Shown here one piece after another: positions 34,263 to 45,689 of a stretch of 64,000 nucleotides of DNA. Source of the stretch: Sporopachydermia quercuum (taxonomy: Eukaryota; Ascomycota; Sporopachydermiomycetes; Sporopachydermiales; Sporopachydermiaceae); assembly GCA_001599295.1 (NCBI GenBank), contig BCGN01000001.1:248001-312000 (forward strand), read 5' to 3'. Below the pieces are notes generated by a model, which was not told where the DNA came from, did no database searches, and was given only the letters and a program-made list of their open reading frames with translations. The position numbers were made by a program, and so were the translations under genes. Position 1 is the first letter of the stretch. Each line of letters begins with the position of its first letter.

Positions 34263-36230
34263 ATGGCCGATTCCGACTCATCAGATGATATGGTAGGACC
34301 AATGATTCCTCCTGTCAAACGAGCAAAGAAAGACAGAGCGAAATCAAAATTAAAATCAAAATCAAAAAGTCACAAAAGGAAAGTGAATGAATCCTTGAGA
34401 GCTCAAAGCTCTTTGAAAGAGAAATTTCCTTCCTGTGAAAGGTACAGATACTCTTATATGCACAGAGCACAGATCGTTCAAACAGTTATCACACCCAAAC
34501 CTGTCTCAGGAAGAGTTATATTGGTCTCAGCATCAAATGATGGAGTATTGAAATTCTGGCGTAAAGCAGAGGTACAAAGTGCTACATCACGAGGCCAAGT
34601 TATTACTGAAGACGAAGCAAATATTTCTTGCGGTAATATTGAGTTCCTCAAACAGTATTCCTTAGGATCTAAAAGAATAAATTATATTACTACTTCACCC
34701 AACGGCTCAAGTCTTGCGGCTTTATGCAGTGATAATACAGTGAAGATTTTTGACTTGGTTGCTTTGGATCTGATAAATGTTATACAACTACAATTCACAC
34801 CTTCTATAGGTTGTTATGGTTCGTATGATAAGGATATACGTTTAGTTATTGCGGAGAAAAACTCTGGCAATATGTATGTTTACGACAATGAAGGTACATT
34901 AATCGATAAAGTTAATAGTATTCACGACACTTCAGAAGTCCAAGATATGGTGTACAACCATTTATTTCAATGTATAATCTCTAGTGACGTTGAAGGTAAT
35001 ATTGAATACTGGACATTAGAACCTGACCATGGGATGCCTAGTGGCGTGTTTGAGTTAAAGATGGATACAGATTTGGTAGAATTTAGAAGAACTCGAAGTA
35101 TTCCTATTTCCATGATTGTTTCTCCTGATGGAATGATGCTAGCTGTTATATCTAAACCAGATTTCTCTGTGAGAGTGTTTAAAGTGAAAACAGGTAAACT
35201 CATGCGAAAGTATGATGAGAGCGTACTGGCACACCAAGAGATGAGAGAGTTTGCGTCTAAAGAAACTACCAAGTCTGACGAGAAAGATTTTGCTAGAAGA
35301 ATAACGTTAGAGAAGGACTTCATCTCTCATGAAGAAATATTATCTAAATTGAATCTTTTTTTTGACGAAACTAATAACTTTTTGGTGTATCCTAGTTTAC
35401 AGGGTATAAAGGTAGTTAATATACATACCAATAAGGTAGTTCAAACGTTGGGACATAATGATAAAATACGATTCGTTAATATCGCTTTATACCAGGGTCT
35501 GACAACGGATAAAGAAATATTGACAGTTGATATGGCTGGGGTTGAAAGCAATGAGCTAATCAACCGTTCATTCAGGGCAGATCCTATTTTGATAGCTACA
35601 GCGTTCTCCTCTCATCGCCTTTACATTTTCACAAGGTTTTCAGGTGACCTAGCGATGATGTTGAAAGATAGAGATGTGATTAACGAGTTAAATGTAGTAA
35701 CTGCAGACTCTGAGCTCGACGGTAGAAGCTCTAGCAAGCTTACAGAAACAGCTAGAAGGTTGAAAGTATCAACAGTAGTACTACATACAACTTTAGGGGA
35801 TATAAAAGTCAAATTATTCCCGGCAGAAGCTCCAATAGCAGTAGAGAATTTTGTTGCTTTGTGTGAGACAAATTACTATGACGATATAATCTTTCATAGG
35901 GTAATCAAGCAATTCATGATTCAAACGGGAGATCCGGAAGGTGACGGTACTGGCGGTGAGAGTATCTGGGGTTCATACTTCAAAGATGAGATTAGTCAGT
36001 TAAAACATGATGTACCATATAGAGTGAGCATGGCAAATGCTGGATCAAATACTAATGGAAGTCAGTTTTTTATAACTACAGAAATGTCTCCATGGTTAGA
36101 TGGTAAGCATACAATATTTGGAACAGTGATAGATGGATTTGATGTAGTGAAGAGCATAGAAATGCTTAAGACTGACAAGAATGATAAGCCATTGAATCCA
36201 CCAAAAGTAATATCAACAACTGTTGGATAA
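34263..36230 (+). CDS. PPWD1: WD40-cyclophilin peptidyl-prolyl isomerase, PPWD1 type
   Basis: 655 aa from the ATG at 34263 (MADSDSSDDM). The frame is open 16 codons further upstream, but only to a TTG. The length matches human PPWD1 (646 aa). After a Lys-rich N-terminus, WD40-type blades run from about residue 65 to 420 (VSASNDGVLKFWRK; LAALCSDNTVKIFDL). Residues about 500-655 are a complete cyclophilin domain: TTLGDIKVKLFPAEAP, then FHRVIKQFMIQTGDPEGDG, ANAGSNTNGSQFFIT and WLDGKHTIFG. The catalytic Arg in FHRV and the cyclosporin-binding Trp in WLDGKH are present. PPWD1 associates with spliceosomes and may isomerise prolines there. S. cerevisiae has no such fusion. Confidence 0.92.
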   Translation: MADSDSSDDMVGPMIPPVKRAKKDRAKSKLKSKSKSHKRKVNESLRAQSSLKEKFPSCERYRYSYMHRAQIVQTVITPKPVSGRVILVSASNDGVLKFWRKAEVQSATSRGQVITEDEANISCGNIEFLKQYSLGSKRINYITTSPNGSSLAALCSDNTVKIFDLVALDLINVIQLQFTPSIGCYGSYDKDIRLVIAEKNSGNMYVYDNEGTLIDKVNSIHDTSEVQDMVYNHLFQCIISSDVEGNIEYWTLEPDHGMPSGVFELKMDTDLVEFRRTRSIPISMIVSPDGMMLAVISKPDFSVRVFKVKTGKLMRKYDESVLAHQEMREFASKETTKSDEKDFARRITLEKDFISHEEILSKLNLFFDETNNFLVYPSLQGIKVVNIHTNKVVQTLGHNDKIRFVNIALYQGLTTDKEILTVDMAGVESNELINRSFRADPILIATAFSSHRLYIFTRFSGDLAMMLKDRDVINELNVVTADSELDGRSSSKLTETARRLKVSTVVLHTTLGDIKVKLFPAEAPIAVENFVALCETNYYDDIIFHRVIKQFMIQTGDPEGDGTGGESIWGSYFKDEISQLKHDVPYRVSMANAGSNTNGSQFFITTEMSPWLDGKHTIFGTVIDGFDVVKSIEMLKTDKNDKPLNPPKVISTTVG

Positions 36231-38325
36231 ATGTGTACATTAAAAGAAGAGCTTTGATACGGATAGTATTGTTTGAGTAGCTTTGATTATAGTTAAGCAT
36301 TTGATGGTAGTTAGTCAATAGAATTATCCAAGTTTTACTCATCAACAAAACGAAAAACTTCCTGGTATAACTATTAGCTCGGATTAAAGTTATAGTTTTG
36401 GATTTAGGGTTTAAGTATACTATACAGTAACTTAATTTTTGCATTTTAAATTAAGCGAATGGTGTTTGATCACTAAGAAGATGGCATCATAGATACGGTA
36501 CTTCCTATGAAACAGCGTGAGTACGAAAGTTATTAGATTAATATTTTATTATGAAGTAACTGTTTGGTAAAATAACAAATTAACCTATCTCTAATTTATG
36601 ACTCTGATTGAGTTTGTGCCAAGGAGAAGCTCTCAGGTCCTGTAAACACCGATCCTTTCGCACCTTGCACACAATGGTGTGGCCAGTTCGATCACCTTGC
36701 AATAACATTAACAGCTCCAGTTGTTCAATTAATTTTCTTGTGATATGTTAGATGCTTATTCAACAGGAAGTTGATTCTAACGACTCATTTTGGAAGTTTA
36801 TAATTTAAAGCCTCTTCCCACAAATTTATGTCGATCATTATTCTAGTTTTGTAAATAATGGATATAAATCTTTCAAAGATTATCAATCTGTTTATTTTGT
36901 ATTCCACTATTTATCTTTCAGCTATAAGAATAAATAAATAAATTGTTTCATCTAGAATATCTCGTCTCAATTCTCATTCTGATGTCCAATCTTTTCTAAT
37001 TTCTCAGGTCCTCTCCCTAAGAAAACTGCTGATAATTCACATACTTCGCAGATTTTTTGAATCTACTCACTCAAAACCAGGAACGAAAAGCTTCATGTTT
37101 CCACTTTATCCACCTGTTTCATCTTTGTTTACAACGCCTGCAATATCGGTTCAAAAAAACAAAAAACAAAAAAGTTCTGAAACTATTTATTGTATCTACT
37201 TGTAATTGTTCCCCAGATTCGAACTAGGCTCCAGAACCGCGTTATCTCCTTTACGCCCCGTTTCTTGTTTACGTCACTAATTAAGGCACGTATTAGACAT
37301 TACGTCTCATCGAATAACAAACTTAGTCACGAGCAGCAAGATATTCGGCATTCCAAAATCCATTTGATCTTCAATATAGGGAACCATAAAATAACCAAAT
37401 TACTCTCAAATTGTGAGCTCATCTGTCACATCTACTTTCTGCTTTCTGCTTTCTTACTACATAGTAATTTATAAGTCTTTCATATTTCCTTCATATCCCA
37501 TTCGCATCCCATTCACAAATCACATTACCTTGCATCTCATGCTGATTATTTGTCCCTAGGTTTTGTACTATTTAATCAAATTATTTCCCCATTAGGCACT
37601 ACAGTTTATGTTTGTTTCACGTAGCCCGAATGCTTCATTTAGAGTTTGAAATGTCTAATTGCGTCATAGAATTTTTTTCTCAGTTTCCAATCCCACCCCA
37701 AGGAGAATACTTGATAATAAGAAGAGTATTCTTTTTATATTATATACTTGCAACTAACTGCTATTATCAGAGCAAAAGCATTACGAGAAATAAGAAATAA
37801 ACCATTAATTATTACATGTTTTGATACCAAGTGTCGACATTGAAGATTTAAGAAGTCGATTGAAGATAACACACGCGTAACATACTTCTTGCTGTTTTGT
37901 TATTTTGAATTGGGTGGACTATTTAAAGGATAGTAAAAATTACTGATATCACCAGACCACAAGTTGATTTATTGTGATTAGTACTACTTACTACTATTAG
38001 CTCATTCTATCAGATATTCATTGAAAGTTTTGTTCTGTTTAGTACAACTGATCAAGCATTATTTCTTGAAAATTCATCCAGAGATCGTTGCAATATTTGT
38101 CTCACTTACTTATTAATGAGATTACAAATTCTTAAAGCTCTCGATACACAAATAATGAATAATTGAGTTGCGCTATATAGTCATTAATGATATCAGGAAC
38201 GAATGGAACTTATGTTTTATCAGCGCCATTACATTTATTTTACAGTTAACGGACTCTCAATAGTATTACTTTACCACTTATACTATATTATCTTAGCCTT
38301 TTAACTGAATTGATCAATACTCGAA
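36231..38325. other. 2.1-kb intergenic region upstream of SKO1
   Basis: It lies between PPWD1 and SKO1, both on the plus strand. No convincing gene. It includes a GC-richer segment (36,615-36,701, separate entry) and a tRNA T-arm look-alike near 37,213 that I rejected. Long upstream regions are common for stress regulators such as Sko1. Confidence 0.5.
36615..36701. other. GC-rich segment in AT-rich intergenic DNA, possible non-coding RNA
   Basis: About 53% G+C by count over 86 bp, against clearly AT-rich flanks. CACCTTGCA occurs twice (36,661-36,669 and 36,693-36,701), and CACAC/GTGTG can form a small stem between them. I recognise no RNA family. A local GC island in an AT-rich yeast genome is often a structured RNA, but this is only a suggestion. 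Confidence 0.3.
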
Positions 38326-39891
38326 ATGTCAAACCTCAACCTTGAGCTCAATCCCTTTGAGCAGTCATTTGCTCCTGGTCAGCCTGCTGCTTCTCAAACT
38401 AAATCACAGTCTATTGAAGCACAAGATAGCCTTCGACAAACGCCAAATGATAAACCAGCACCAGATGGAAACAATGGAATGATGAATATACCCATGAGGG
38501 AAATGAACTCTATGGAACCGACAATGCCAATGACTACTGGCGATATGAATCAGCTACCATCAGAGACTGCAGCTGCAAATGCAGCAGCAGGTACGGCAAA
38601 CATACAAGAACCCATGTCTCTTGTGGGAGCGCCGGGAACTGGTAATGCAGCTGATACTACAGGATCTACTACATCACAAGGTCATGCTCCTAAACCAGTG
38701 TTCCCCATGCCTTTGAGCTCAATGCTGTCTCCTGGTAGAAGAAGACAATTGGCGCCCCCTATGATTTCTCCGAGCTTACTATCGCCATCTCCAATTACTC
38801 CTGGTACGTGGTCAGCATTAAGATCCTCAGGAATATTGTCACCGACCGCTACCACAACACCTAATATGAACACGAACCAAGTCCCCGGAGGGAAGATCCA
38901 ACAGTCTGGCGCTGGAATAACATCTACAGGATCCCAAATGCTGTCTCAGTATGCTCCAATGATGAGGAATAAGCCCAATGAATCAAATCTTCGTACAGGA
39001 CTTACTCCTGGAGGTCAATTTCCACCACCGGCAGAATTTTTGGCAGATATGACAAATCAACCATTGTATACCCCAGGATTAAGTGCTTTGCTTAATCTCA
39101 ACACACCTAGCATTAGCATGACAAATGGAAATTCTGGTTCAATTCCTATCAATCCTTCAACAGCAGAACCTGGAATCCAATCGGGACCCACTGGCATTGC
39201 AGTAATGGGTGGGATTCCAATGACTTCTCTTCCTGGGAACATGCCAGGTACCATCAATAATGATAGTGTAACGAGTACAACAGAATCAGCTGCAGCATTA
39301 GTAGGAGGAGGTCCGGTGACAAACCAATTTCGTCCTCCCAAACCTCCATCACAGGTTGATGGCTCTGCGGCGCCATCAGCACCAGCACCAATGCCTGCAC
39401 CATCCCAAGCCACAGTCGATAAGTCCAACAGCAGCAATACGCCGCCACCATATACATCTACAACTAAGAGTGCTCCTCCCCGGAAGAAAGGTCGACCTAG
39501 AAAGAATATCAGCGATCTAGCAAACAATCAACCCCACAAAAAGAGGGCGAAGACAGAAAGCTCCAAAGCAGGTTCTAACGTTTCAGCCAATGAAAACTCT
39601 GATAACATAGGAGATTCTGATATAGATGAAAAACGGAAGAGTTTCCTAGAGCGCAACCGAATAGCTGCTTTGAAATGTCGACAACGGAAGAAACAATGGG
39701 TGAATAACCTACAGAATGAAGTTTCAGCTTATTCGCAGCAGAATCAACAGTTGAAATATCAAGTCACTATGTTGAGAGAACAAGTTATCAATTTAAGATC
39801 CCTCTTGTACCAACATAAAGACTGTCCTGGGTTTATTGAAAGTGTTGGAAGTATAGATGCATATTTGAACAATGGGTTTCCTGATGCTTGA
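38326..39891 (+). CDS. SKO1: bZIP transcription factor of the Atf1/Sko1 (ATF/CREB) family
   Basis: 521 aa. Stress-response regulator acting downstream of the Hog1-type MAP kinase in yeasts. The N-terminus has LNPFEQSFA, the conserved start of the fungal Atf1/Sko1 osmotic-stress region. Around residue 220 is PNESNLRTGLTPGG, matching the HRA region. Near residue 386 is an AT-hook-like KKGRPRKN. The bZIP (about 436-498) reads RKSFLERNRIAALKCRQRKK, followed by a leucine zipper, and then LYQHKDCPGF as in S. pombe Atf1. The sequence between is rich in Pro, Met, Ser, Ala and Gly and probably disordered. Whether it acts as repressor or activator cannot be read from the sequence. Confidence 0.9.
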   Translation: MSNLNLELNPFEQSFAPGQPAASQTKSQSIEAQDSLRQTPNDKPAPDGNNGMMNIPMREMNSMEPTMPMTTGDMNQLPSETAAANAAAGTANIQEPMSLVGAPGTGNAADTTGSTTSQGHAPKPVFPMPLSSMLSPGRRRQLAPPMISPSLLSPSPITPGTWSALRSSGILSPTATTTPNMNTNQVPGGKIQQSGAGITSTGSQMLSQYAPMMRNKPNESNLRTGLTPGGQFPPPAEFLADMTNQPLYTPGLSALLNLNTPSISMTNGNSGSIPINPSTAEPGIQSGPTGIAVMGGIPMTSLPGNMPGTINNDSVTSTTESAAALVGGGPVTNQFRPPKPPSQVDGSAAPSAPAPMPAPSQATVDKSNSSNTPPPYTSTTKSAPPRKKGRPRKNISDLANNQPHKKRAKTESSKAGSNVSANENSDNIGDSDIDEKRKSFLERNRIAALKCRQRKKQWVNNLQNEVSAYSQQNQQLKYQVTMLREQVINLRSLLYQHKDCPGFIESVGSIDAYLNNGFPDA

Positions 39892-40433
39892 AGCTTTGTC
39901 TTATGGAATAAGCAAATAGTGAATGGGTGAATAGATGGGATTGTGAATAGAATGTAGCATAGTAAATTAAAATGAGGTATACAATATTGTTTATGATTGT
40001 TACTACGACCAATGAAATGAAATGATATAGCTCAAAATGAATCTAATTTGAAGATCTAATGGCTTATGGCTCTATTTAACGTTGAGATGCGTCTGAGTTT
40101 TTATGTCAGTTGAAAGGTTGATGCAAATGTGTTATGTGTAGGGGAATTGATAGTTAGTTATTGAACATCCAATGAAATATCAGAGATATATGCTGCAGAG
40201 GAACATATCGAGAATATGAAACGTTGCAATGAAATCATCGAAATAACTCCATTGTAGGCACCCAATGCAAAGTTTCAGGGCAAAACTCCGACAACATGTA
40301 TCCAAATCTTAAATATCCATCCATCATAGGTTTACGTGGCAATGCTTGTATATTCATGTTTAGTGGTTTTTTTTTTTTTTTTTGCGTCTTATCATCTACC
40401 AATACATCTGATACCCTTCAGCCATTCTTTCAT
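39892..40433. other. Convergent intergenic region with a poly-T tract
   Basis: It separates SKO1 (+) from the 3' end of the next gene (-). It contains a T homopolymer of about 18 bases near 40,368. No gene was seen. Confidence 0.55.
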
Positions 40434-41969
40434 TTAGTTAAAACTGTGGAACTTTCGAGGAAGATGGAACTTCACTGACCAAGAGCTACTGCGACTTCTA
40501 TTCTGCAAATTAACTTTATTACTGTTACTTGCCATAACTGAACGTCGGACTCGAGAGAAAGCATCAACAGCATTAGTAGATCTTGTTGGTGACACAGGTT
40601 TCACAATTCCGTTTCCTATAGGTGAAGGTTGAACAACAGCTCTACCAGAATCTGAAACTGTCATGCAGAGCGACAGATTGGACAGTGATTGAGATTTGGC
40701 ATGTCTTCTCACTCTTTTCTGTGAAGATAATGGCATCTGTAGTGATAGATGAGGTAGATGCAATGAGCTCGATGATCGATGATGCAAAGAACTGCCTGTC
40801 GAAGGTGGTTGTCGTGAAAGTGTAGGCAGCTGTGAATGGCTCATACTAGAAGTCAGTCTGGGTTTCAAAGTTTCACGGGCTGAGAATTGAGGAAGGTGAC
40901 TTAAACTGCTCTCTGATTCGTTTTCATCCTCCGAAATATGAATAGGAGATCCAAGTAATGATTGATCTTCAGAATTAGTTTGGTCACCGGCGTCGAATAT
41001 GTCGGTTGGGAATGATAATGTTGATGATGTAGATACAGTGTGATCTAGCTGAGGTTCAAAGTATTGAGGTTCAGATGTAAGCGTGAGTGGTTTTCTAGAT
41101 ATAGGTGCTTGAAAGTAATGAATATTTTCCATATTTTGAGGAATAGGCGGGTCGGGAGTAGGTATTTCAATGAAATCAGAGCCATAGTTCGACTGATCCA
41201 TATATTGTGATGAAATGCTTTCAGGTACAGGATAAATTTCTTGCTCTAAATCTGTAACAACGTACTGTTGAGTGTTATGACTGTCACATGGATCAAACGG
41301 TACAAAAAAGGAATTTGATCCAGGTGCTGATCTATGGCCGTACTGGCTATAATTTTGAACTTCATGGTATATTTGAGGTTGATCATAATGTCTATGTGAA
41401 TGCTGTTGATGCTCATGCAAGGCGCCATGCTCATAATCATTTGAAATTGTTACTTCATTCTCATATAGAATGCTATTCTCATTATCAACCATGGGAGTCC
41501 CAATAAACACTTCTTGATGATTTTTAGTATTCACAGGACCATTCAAACCTTGATGCTTTCTATATACAGGTTGATGGCCAATTCCATCATCATAAACCCC
41601 AACAGATTGATAATCAGCGTTATAATCATTGTTATAATCTCCCTGTGTGTTGATCTCACTATGTGGAGCATCAGCAATCACTTGTTTGGGTTTATTTCTC
41701 CTATAGGTCAACATTAGTTAGAATTCCTGTTTGGGAAATATCTACCCATTATGAGACACAAATTCAAACTTTAATTCGAACTTTGTTTCTGTGGAAAAAC
41801 TTTATGATTCAAAAAGCACTGCAAGAGGCGAGGTAGTAACGAAACACTTCCTATGCAACAGAATAATAAAGATCAGGGCACATAAATATAAAAAAGAAGT
41901 CAATATCCTCAGGTGTTGACTTCTCTGTAGTTGTGGAATAAAAAGGAATAACACTTACTTTGGTATCAT
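40434..41969 (-). CDS. Unrecognised Ser/His/Pro-rich protein with a tiny first exon
   Basis: Preferred model: complement(join(40434..41700,41959..41969)), 425 aa, starting MIPKRNKPKQ. The 11-nt first exon is joined by a 258-nt intron with GTAAGT, branch TTCTAAC and CTATAG, in phase. Without splicing, an ATG at 41714 would give MLTYRRNKPKQ instead. I do not recognise the protein. It is low in complexity, with many His, Gln and Ser. The only conserved-looking block is near residues 325-360: KRVRRHAKSQSLSNLSL followed by CMTVSDSGRAVV. The basic patch could be a nuclear localisation signal. This suggests a regulatory, possibly phosphorylated nuclear protein, which is inference. The gene is convergent with SKO1. 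Confidence 0.65.
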
Positions 41970-44900
41970 GGCATTAACAAAACCCATGACAGAAAAGGTA
42001 ACGATATCAGCAGACCAATCAAAGTACCAAATCAAGTTGATCTTTTATCGAACAATTGAGGTAGAAATGCCTTTAAAATCATAAAATTTAAAATAATATG
42101 AAAGCCTATCCAATTATTAGTGTGATTGCGCTATAAAAGTTTTAAAATAACGGTTTAATAGTAGGAAGAATGCAAGTACTGTTCTGTCCAGTGACTGACT
42201 GATCACAAATCTCAGCCAAAAATCAAGGTGGCCCCTTCTCACAGTGTCAAAATCAAGAGTTGAATTCTTATTGACATTCGTTCGATCAAATGTCGAGTAT
42301 GAAGTAATCTGCCCGATTGGTATATTGAGGGAATCAATCTAATCAAAAAAAACAATCAAAAGGTTCGAAATTCGCGAGTTGTTTTGCATCAAAGGATGTC
42401 CAATCCAATGGCTCCTTTCTTTCTTTCTTACTTCTATTTCTATGAGATTCTTGACCAGGACCAGAAACGTTTTAACAGCTTTTATTCCACACAGTGATAA
42501 AATGCAATGATATGCTACTATCCTCTTAAATTCAGCTTTGCTAATTTTAACAAAATGAATAACTGTTTTCATAATATATTCCTTTGTAATCTCAACATAT
42601 CTAGCAGTAGATTTTTCAAGGAAAGAAGAAAAGGGAGACCATCGATTCTTCAATTTTGTTTTTCCTCATATTTTCACCACTGTTATTTAGCTTCTTACAT
42701 TGTGGGCTATAATAATGCTGGACAGGTACGTAATGGACATTTAGGACAAACTATAACCGGCGTTGGCACCCAAGCTGGGTTTCCCTACAAAGAGATTTTG
42801 AAGAGCATTAGTAAAGTTCGTACTCAATAATCCTAGTTAAGAAAAAGAAAGAAATAGTAGAAGAGCTAAAGAAGTTTCATTCTGGATGAATTTTAGTAAG
42901 ATATTAGTTTCCTTGCTTCCTGGATGTGAATTTGCATTTGATTGATTGATCTAAGCTTTCGGTGATTAATCAAGTTATTCATTGATAACTGACAACGACA
43001 AAAATGTTGATGTAATCATAAAACTCTAAATGTTCAATATGCAAACTATATTATTGTAACCTTATTTATAAAGCCAGAACTATAACTTTATTTCATGCTA
43101 ACCTAGACCGCACCAAGACTTTAGAAGGATGGTTTATCAGAAAGTTCACTAATAGAACAAGTTTGAAAGAAAAAAAACCACATTAAATTTACACTAAATA
43201 GCTGCTATTAAGTTGTTCATATTATTGCAGAACTGATGAGCTAGCTATCGGCTGATGGTGAATGTATATTGTCAATGAGTATAGTAGTTGGGAGGTAATA
43301 ATTTATTGAACAGATTGAGCTAATTTTGAGATTTCTGTTTAAAAAGAGAGTTGAGTTTGGACGGCTATCCAGAATGAAATGAAATATGAATGGAGGTTGA
43401 GGAGGAAATTCACTCTAGAACAATATTACCACCAGTTGTGTTTGATAGCGCTTCTGTCCGAGTGGAAATGATGGATGGAAATATGACAATGCTATACTCT
43501 TATTATAGTAGATACATCACATCATTGCCCTGATTCCGAAATTGCATAATTAATCAATTAAAGAGTAGTTTTCCTATTTATAAATCATCTTAAGCTCATT
43601 TCATTCTACTTGGCTAAACGAGCATTCAGAAATTAATCGGTAATAGAGCCACCACAGGGATATGAAATTAAGAGTAAACCATATATCATTTATCCTGAAT
43701 ACAATGGAAGTCTGTTCCTATTTCGTTAAAGACAAAGGTTTTGATTTTAGATTTGACCTCTTACAAATTAACCGAATTCATGATAATATCACCTCTTAGA
43801 AATCTCATCATCAAACAATCTGTGTCCCTAGTCTCCGTCCGCTATGGATCCCAATCAACTGAGCGTTGACATGTATGTACTTGCCAATAAGACAAAAAGC
43901 TATCTATCAAGTAGTTACAACTTCTGAATTCTATACCGATTCCATCGGTAATCAGATTCAGCAATTAATTCAACATTCATGTTGTACTAGATGGATTATA
44001 TATTTTCTTCCTACTATTGTTTACTCCATAGATCGAATACACTCTAATTTTCAAACTTTTCATTTACATGCCACCCTCAAATGGAGATTTGATGAATAAG
44101 CTCAGATTACTAAACCCGTAAAACTGAACTAATACTTAAACTCAAAGTATAAACATTAAGTTGCAAACCTTATGTTAATTCTTACCCTAACTGTCTGTCT
44201 CTTACTCCCAATTGAGATGTACCGAATCCTTTCATTAGAACAACAGGTCGCTTGATACTTAGTCAATTATTTGATTTCTTCACAACCAACGTATGTATGT
44301 AGGATTTTTTACCGGTATGGAGTATTGATAATGGTGGTGAAGCTATAAAATTGATAAATTAACAGGATAACCAAGTTCCCACTTTTTTCTCACTTTTCTT
44401 TTTAAGGAGGTATTGCTATATAATGCTATTCAATGAAGAAAAAGTTAAGTCTGTCCATGTTATTGGGTGTTAATGGAGATGTCCACACTGATTCCACGTT
44501 CACTGTATCTTGTTAGCCCGAGTTTTATTACTACTCTTGGTACTTCTGGTTATCAATGGAGATATTTATTGCTATCAAAATCATTACACGTCATTTTTTG
44601 TTCCACTTATACAATGGATTTTCCATCACATTGTTTCTTCCTCATCACGTAACCCCATCTGGTCTAGTACTAGACAGTGGAGACAAACTTGAAACTCAAT
44701 CTTCTCTCCCTTAAAACATCGTTTCTTCTAGAATTTGAATCTATTGGTAAGAAGTGAGATAAGCTTGTAGTAAGCTTGGATTGTCAATAAGGAGGTTTGA
44801 AAACTAAACTTATCTTCAGCTGAAGAATTATTTCGTCTAATGAAGAACAACCATTCAAAAAAAATAATAAGCATATCGTCAATTGATATGTCCACCAGAC

Positions 44901-45485
44901 AAAGTGGAGGTCCTCAATAGAATTGGCCGCATACGAGACAATTTGTCCATTTGAACAATTTTCAACTATATAAATAGTTTTATATTATGACGAGAAATAA
45001 TTAAGCAATCGCTGTACATATGTACATAAATCTATTATCAGTTTACGTGGAATGATACTATTTGTCCTATGAACTAAACGCGTTGTCAAATTGAGTCCTA
45101 AATCATTGCATACATATGATTCCAACACTAGTTGCAAATAGAGTAGTAATTAAAATGAAGTTTACCAGCTACCTTTTGACTTAACCCCTTTAGATTATTA
45201 TAACCAAGGACGTTACAAAAACATTATCACTCTATTCTATTCTTTTGCTTCTTTTTCCTGTTGTTTTCAGCATATTATATCGTACTTCGTTGATATGATA
45301 TAAAACATTGTAAAACAGTCTAAGAGAAGAGTAAAAAAGTATTGGCCAAGATTACGCACAGTAAATAGCTATTTAGGAAAATATTCATTCAAACAATGTT
45401 TTCCGGAATTAAAAAGAATTCTCCGGTCTCCTTTTAGGATATTGTAATATTGTTGTTACGGACACGAAAATTTAGAAGTAGTTTA
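41970..45485. other. 3.5-kb gene-poor divergent region
   Basis: It lies between the Ser/His-rich gene (-) and NKP2 (+). Only short frames occur. One (ending 42,830) has a protein-like tail, HLGQTITGVGTQAGFPYKE, and a GTACGT just before it, and is discussed under findings. A 14-bp palindrome lies at 45,013. No tRNA, repeat family or transposon was seen. Confidence 0.5.
45013..45026. repeat. 14-bp perfect palindrome
   Basis: TGTACATATGTACA is identical on both strands and lies in non-coding DNA about 470 bp upstream of the NKP2-like gene's possible first exon. Confidence 0.4.
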
Positions 45486-45689
45486 ATGACTGACTTAAAC
45501 GGTATGTCTTTCTTATTATCTACCTTTTTGTACAACATAAAACTGTTCACGTTTGATACATAATGCAGAAGCCGTAGTAGTATTCAATTCTAATGCAGTT
45601 GTCTCTATCTCTATATACATACCAGGTTGGCCATTTAANCCTAATTCAACAAAGACTGTTCTAATACAACCCTTACCAAAAGCTGGTTC

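Noticed and set aside
36655-36705. tRNA T-loop (GTTCGATC) in the GC-rich segment
   Set aside because: The flanking bases do not form a T-stem, so it is kept only as a possible non-coding RNA.
37199-37290. Minus-strand tRNA suggested by a good T-arm (CCTAG TTCGAAT CTGGG)
   Set aside because: No acceptor stem, D-arm, A box or anticodon arm could be fitted upstream of the T-arm.
39057-39527. 156-codon Gly/Val-rich minus-strand ORF
   Set aside because: Antisense of the Pro/Ser/Ala-rich part of SKO1; composition is explained by that.
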